Below, piece by piece: positions 60,501-64,000 of a stretch of 64,000 nt of DNA. The first letter of the stretch is position 1, and the number at the start of each line of letters is the position of its first letter. The notes under the pieces are model-generated. The model made no database searches. It had not been told where the DNA came from and saw only the letters and a list, made by a program, of their open reading frames with translations. Made by a program: the position numbers and the translations under genes. The stretch is from Clostridium sp. D33t1_170424_F3 (GTDB lineage Bacteria > Bacillota > Clostridia > Oscillospirales > Acutalibacteraceae). The DNA lies in assembly GCF_015667585.1 (NCBI RefSeq), contig NZ_JADPEG010000005.1, positions 63,044 to 127,043 on the forward strand, given 5' to 3'.

Positions 60501-63500
60501 GTACGACGTCAAGTGGGAACTGCTGGAAGACGGCAAAGTGATCGACGAAGGCATCCTGGCGGATGCGGACGTTGCGCCGAAGCAGACAAAGACCCTGGTC
60601 ATTCCGTTCACCATGCCCGCAGCGGCGGACCGCCCGGCAGGTGCGGAGTACTACCTGAACATCAACGTACTGCTCAAGGAAGACACCCTTTGGGCGGATG
60701 CAGGACACGAAATTGCGCATGAGCAGTTTGCGGTTCCGGCTTCCGTACCGGCGGTTGCTCCGATCACTGTCAACACCGCTGTAACGGTAGACACAGAGAG
60801 CGATGCAGACTACGTGCTGGTTTCCGGCGAAAACTTCAGCTTCAAGCTGGATAAGGCCTCCGGCGCGATGTCCGAGTATGTTTATAACAACGAGACCGTC
60901 ATCCTGGACGGCCCGGCGCCGAACTTCTGGAGAGCAAAGATCAACAACGACGGCGGCGACGTCGATAACAACTGGAAGAACGCCAACAAGAACATTACGG
61001 TAGACGAAGATGGCATTACCGTTGCAAAAGCGGAAGACGGCAGAACCGTGATTACCACCAATCTGACGCTGACGAATGCAGCCAATGCCAAGGAAACCGT
61101 TGTTTACACCATCGACGGTTCCGGCGCGGTTACCATGAGCTTTACACTGGATGCAACCGGCACCAGCATGGGCCAGATCATGAAGGTCGGTTCCAATATG
61201 GTTCTGCCGGAAGGCTATGAGGACATCACCCGTTACGGCAACGGACCGACCGAGTGCTATTGGGACCGCGGTTCCTATGCGATGACCGGCCTGTACACCA
61301 ACACCGTGACCGATTCCTTCTATCCCTATCTGGAGACCCAGGAAACCGGCACGCAGAACGGCACAAAGTGGATGACGCTGACCGGCGCGGATAAGGCGAC
61401 CGGCATCCTGGTTGCTGGCAAGCAGGATTTGGAAACCAGCGCGCTGCACTTCAGCATCGACGAACTGGACGCTGCCAAGCATCCGTATCAGCTGAAAGCG
61501 CCGAACAAGGAAACCTATGTCAACATCGATCTGATTTCCCGCGGCATCGGCAACCGCAGCTGCGGACCGGATACGCTGGATGAATACAAGATTCCGAACA
61601 ACAAGGCGTATTCCTTCGAGTACACCATCGTTCCGTTTGACGCTGCGACAGCGGACCCGATGGAACTGAGCAAACCGTACAGAGCTTTTGCAAGCTTTGA
61701 TCAGGATGCGTTTGACAAGCAGCAGGCGGAAGCCGTACAGACCGCGATTGATTCCATCTATGTCTTCGATTATGCACAGAAGGCGGAACTGGAAGCGATC
61801 CAGGAAAGCTATGAAAACCTGACCGATACCCAGAAGGCGCTGGTTACCAATTATGCAAAATTGGAAAAAGCTCTGGAAGACGTTATGGCGTTCAAGGGCA
61901 CTGCTCCCAACAATGTCACAGACCTGAGCAGCAATAAGATGGATCCGGTTCTGGGCAGCAATGCAAAGCTTGTCATGGACGGCAAGTTTAACGTAGGCTT
62001 GACCGGCTGGATGGCAATTCCGAACGACAAGGGCACAGATGGCGCGGACGTGTTTGACGAGCTCTTTGTCGGCAAGAATCCCTTCACTGTGGAAACATGG
62101 GTAAAACCGTCCAACAATACCCAGGATTATGATATGTTCATGGGCAAGGGCGACAGCAACTTCGGTTTCCGCATTAGAAACGGCAAGAGTTCCACCGATT
62201 CCTCTATCGACTTCTTTATTAAAAACGGCAACAACGCCTGGGATTCCATTGAGGCGCAGGTGCCGAAGACCGAAACTCTTGGAAAGTGGATCCATTTGGC
62301 GGGTATCTTTGACGGAAGCAAATTGTATGTCTATATGAACGACAAAATTATTGCAGAAGTTTCCGATACCTCCGGCAAGGGTCTGAAAGCCAGCACAACC
62401 AAGTTCCATATCGGCTATGACCCCGAAACCGGGAGAACCAACAGCAACACCTTTGCGAATACCCGTGTATATAACAAAGCGCTGACAGTGGAAGAGCTGA
62501 ACGCGCAGGGCGCTTACGACGTAGGCGAAGCGGAACAGCCGGCAATCACTCCGAACAATGAGAATGTTGTCATGTGGCTGAATTATTCCGACATCGACTA
62601 TGTTGACGCTCCGGTGATCGAAGACAGTGATGTAGCCATTTCCCCGAAGGATGCGCAGATCATTTCCGGCGGCAGCAGGGAATTCACCATTGTGAAGGCT
62701 GCTCCCACCGCGAGGGCAAAGGCAGCCGGCGCGTATGCGGCGGCGACAATCGATGATCTGAAGGCATTGTTGCAGCAGGCTGAGGCAATCGACACCAGCA
62801 TCTACACCGAGTCCAGCGTGGCGATCTTTAAGGCGGCGATCAACGTTGCGAGCACCGTTCTGGACTTCCCGTTTGAGGCGCCGGAAGAAGTCGTCGAGGC
62901 GGCTTACAACATGCTGAAGGCGGCTATGGAAGGCCTTGTATGGGACGACACTTATGAAGTAACTGCGGCAGAGTGGTCCATCGTGGATTCCTTCGGCCGT
63001 GAAATCGAAGGCGCAACTATCACTCCGAATGCGGAGGATGCGGGCAAAGCGACCGTTGCTGTGACGGAAGCGGTTCCGGTTGGAACCAGAATCCGCGTGA
63101 TGGCGACCAATATCAACGGCGTGGAAGGCATGTCCGCAAAGACCTATGCAACGGTTGTTGCGGCTCCGGAAAAGACCCCGCATGAGAAACTGGAAGCGCT
63201 GTATGAGGAAGCGACTGCGATTAAGAGTGCGGGCCAGGGCGACTACACGGACGATACCTGGAATGCATTTGAAGAAGCGTATGCGGCGGCAGGCACCGTT
63301 CTGGGCAATGCAGAGGCAACCGACGCGGAATTGATGAATGCTCTGGATGTCCTCCAGGCGGCAATCGACGGTCTGGACAACTATGTGCCGGGTCCGCATG
63401 ACCTGCGCGTCGAGTACGGTTCGAAGATTGCGCTGACCGTGAACGGCGAATCCCAGGAGCTGGCCGACAAAGCCGGCGTTTACACCCAGAAGAACGTCAT

Positions 63501-64000
63501 GGCAGAGGATACCCTCAGCCTGACCTTTACCCATCAGGACGAGGACAGAGAGTTCGTTACGGCGGCTCTGGATGTCAATGGCACGGCGCAGGAAGCCTCC
63601 TTCAAGGACGGCGACAGAACGGTTGCTTATTATGACCTGACCATGCCGAATGCAGCGACGACCGTGAAATTCACCTCCGTCGTGGTTTGGAAGACCCTGC
63701 TGCGCAATGCGATCGCAAGCGCGGAAGAGGCGATGGAGACCGAGGCGTACAAGAATCTGATCCCGTGGGCAAAAGACAAGTTTGATGCGGCCTATCAGGC
63801 AGTTGTGAAAGTGGAAGCGGACGAAACCGCTCTGCAGGACGAAGTAGACGCAGCGACCGTCGCCATGTCGAAGGCAATGAACTATCTGGCCTTTGAAAAG
63901 GGCGACAAGACCAAGCTGGAGCTGCTCTTCAAGACCTACGAGCCGTTGAGAGAAGAAAACTTCACCGCGGCAAGCTGGGCGAAGTATGCGGAAGCTTTGG
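57502..64000 (+). CDS. Giant secreted GH2 beta-galactosidase with LamG and FIVAR modules, cut by window edge
   Basis: At least 2166 residues. Signal peptide MKSKKLISILLAAVMTVSVGIQPAFA. GH2 sugar-binding and sandwich domains (about 60-430), then the TIM barrel: NRHDTDPIYG, acid/base Glu in WSIGNEMSY (about 572-580), nucleophile in MCEYDHAMGN (about 640). After GGFIWDWVDQ (about 670) a LamG domain of about 250 residues is inserted, before the barrel resumes with YGGDWGD and NGLVSPDR (about 933-955). A small-chain domain follows (RYGNGPTECYWDR), another LamG (about 1500-1670) and FIVAR helical repeats (about 1740-2166 and beyond). ATG follows GGGGAGAGAAG. It hydrolyses galactosides outside the cell. 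Confidence 0.9.
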   Translation, partial: MKSKKLISILLAAVMTVSVGIQPAFAVDNGSDGGAWKDGAAWPQLTRAASAMAPDTQKFANPRMEYTGRNYTDPITKETVRACDIYGINREPAHATGTIPYESVEKAVVGAVDYKKEDSNYVQMLSGIGQKDWELVVVSNAEKGQKYLDDGFMNPEYEASKEDGWYTVDVPRSWTRYEDCGDWDYSIYTNTQMPWQGESVSQPNAPVQYNPVGFYRRDFVVDDTLMQDNGRVLISFQGVESAYYVYVNGKEVGYSEDSYRPHDFDITDYLNPQGQVNTLAVEVHKFSDGTWMEDQDMIYDGGIFRDVYLYSTPLVHINDYRVITDLDETYTNAQLELSTSVKNYSEQAIANYAIDVQLFDADGSNVFANDPMRFNVSDIAVGGEVTMDASKLVESPELWSAEDPNLYTLVMTLYDKTTGRHFESISQQLGFREIEFTRTEVDENYNRTTNSFEPTTINGQPLLFKGTNRHDTDPIYGKYVPKEVYEEDVKTMKEWNLNAIRTSHYANDEYLYYLCDKYGLYMMGETNAECHAIMGQNDNINNYYGKLYMDRTVTAYQTLKNNTAIVAWSIGNEMSYDRHGGDNIFGKMVWYFKDRDKTRPVHAEGLNQDCGTDMGSNMYPTVGTIWGYAGKGKMPYVMCEYDHAMGNAVGNIKEYWDAIRSSDNMLGGFIWDWVDQSRYIDLDSLPAQSSIQELSSLGATATAHGSTELIDAAAESLTGKSYNGYAVLDDANMSAYNAALSGEGKNFTFEVMVKPNSTARNSVLIAKGDTQVALKTQSNGDGLEFFVYNGNWYSATCNLPSDWVGKWHQVAGTYDGSTLRLYIDGELKGSANGKYDIRPNSYPLGIGRDEENNRSVDGEISIGRVYTKALSADELKAQMSATPAIGPDDESVLVWLDYSKGLTKQEGVYWDYYAEDYAKQDLYDEEMDGRFFGYGGDWGDKNNSGNFCVNGLVSPDRDPQPELYEVKYQYQNYWMTASENEIANRKISVYNESNFTNLNEYDVKWELLEDGKVIDEGILADADVAPKQTKTLVIPFTMPAAADRPAGAEYYLNINVLLKEDTLWADAGHEIAHEQFAVPASVPAVAPITVNTAVTVDTESDADYVLVSGENFSFKLDKASGAMSEYVYNNETVILDGPAPNFWRAKINNDGGDVDNNWKNANKNITVDEDGITVAKAEDGRTVITTNLTLTNAANAKETVVYTIDGSGAVTMSFTLDATGTSMGQIMKVGSNMVLPEGYEDITRYGNGPTECYWDRGSYAMTGLYTNTVTDSFYPYLETQETGTQNGTKWMTLTGADKATGILVAGKQDLETSALHFSIDELDAAKHPYQLKAPNKETYVNIDLISRGIGNRSCGPDTLDEYKIPNNKAYSFEYTIVPFDAATADPMELSKPYRAFASFDQDAFDKQQAEAVQTAIDSIYVFDYAQKAELEAIQESYENLTDTQKALVTNYAKLEKALEDVMAFKGTAPNNVTDLSSNKMDPVLGSNAKLVMDGKFNVGLTGWMAIPNDKGTDGADVFDELFVGKNPFTVETWVKPSNNTQDYDMFMGKGDSNFGFRIRNGKSSTDSSIDFFIKNGNNAWDSIEAQVPKTETLGKWIHLAGIFDGSKLYVYMNDKIIAEVSDTSGKGLKASTTKFHIGYDPETGRTNSNTFANTRVYNKALTVEELNAQGAYDVGEAEQPAITPNNENVVMWLNYSDIDYVDAPVIEDSDVAISPKDAQIISGGSREFTIVKAAPTARAKAAGAYAAATIDDLKALLQQAEAIDTSIYTESSVAIFKAAINVASTVLDFPFEAPEEVVEAAYNMLKAAMEGLVWDDTYEVTAAEWSIVDSFGREIEGATITPNAEDAGKATVAVTEAVPVGTRIRVMATNINGVEGMSAKTYATVVAAPEKTPHEKLEALYEEATAIKSAGQGDYTDDTWNAFEEAYAAAGTVLGNAEATDAELMNALDVLQAAIDGLDNYVPGPHDLRVEYGSKIALTVNGESQELADKAGVYTQKNVMAEDTLSLTFTHQDEDREFVTAALDVNGTAQEASFKDGDRTVAYYDLTMPNAATTVKFTSVVVWKTLLRNAIASAEEAMETEAYKNLIPWAKDKFDAAYQAVVKVEADETALQDEVDAATVAMSKAMNYLAFEKGDKTKLELLFKTYEPLREENFTAASWAKYAEAL

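Noticed and set aside
57649-63534. Reading frame of 1961 codons antisense to the GH2 gene
   Set aside because: It lies fully opposite a strongly supported glycosidase, has no Shine-Dalgarno or promoter and reads as a Val/Arg/His-rich mirror of GC-rich codons.
1-64000. tRNA, rRNA, CRISPR array, replication origin
   Set aside because: No T-loop GGTTCGAATCC-like cores, no regularly spaced repeats and no DnaA-box clusters were seen on reading both strands.

Overview
The window comes from a GC-rich, spore-forming anaerobic Firmicute. I infer a gut-type Clostridia (Oscillospirales-like) from spoIIID with a sigma-E-type promoter, large secreted glycosidases with FIVAR/LamG modules, a dockerin protein, and several c-di-GMP proteins. 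No 16S rRNA is present, so the species cannot be named. Most genes have a clear Shine-Dalgarno, and many have textbook 17-bp-spaced sigma-A promoters. I found no rRNA, tRNA, CRISPR array, transposase or integrase.

Layout. 1-7400: two tandem paralogous secreted GH127-type beta-L-arabinofuranosidases on the minus strand; the first runs off the left edge. 7.5-9.6 kb: an EpsG-like polysaccharide polymerase and a ZIP metal transporter with a Fur-family operator. 9.7-12.7 kb: thiS-thiG-thiH-thiF behind a TPP riboswitch with its own terminator. 12.7-15.7 kb: spoIIID and a polar amino-acid ABC transporter with a leader hairpin. 16-21 kb: HAD phosphatases, malic enzyme, two ArAE-type membrane proteins and a GNAT. 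21-24.1 kb: a PBP and an FHA-FtsW fusion, making an elongation/division pair.

24.4-29.1 kb is a visibly AT-richer accessory island. Its left junction truncates an ECF-transporter S-component gene. It holds a three-gene minus-strand operon (ComEC-like metallo-beta-lactamase hydrolase, unknown 179-aa protein, small multi-span membrane protein) under a consensus promoter with a near-perfect CIRCE (HrcA) operator. A divergent AAA15-type ATPase follows, then a tandem array of ribbon-helix-helix repressors, each behind its own different palindrome. This is the best candidate for an undescribed system: a stress-inducible, possibly anti-phage module.

29.1-33 kb: a small unknown protein, pyridoxamine kinase with a structured leader, a left-handed beta-helix acyltransferase-like protein, a dockerin protein, and an orphan promoter-terminator pair that may encode a small RNA. 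33-51 kb: two RlmD-type rRNA methyltransferases; a run of c-di-GMP enzymes (GGDEF, PTS-EIIC-EAL fusion, 7TM-PAS-GGDEF, GGDEF-GGDEF-EAL); a transglutaminase-GNAT fusion; a secreted repeat protein; an EamA transporter; and a glycolipid pair (UgtP/MGDG-synthase-like and PlsY-like). 50.9-57.1 kb: a MarR-controlled RND efflux operon with an unusual TolC-like protein. 57.5-64 kb: a secreted GH2 beta-galactosidase with a LamG domain inserted in its catalytic barrel, running off the right edge.
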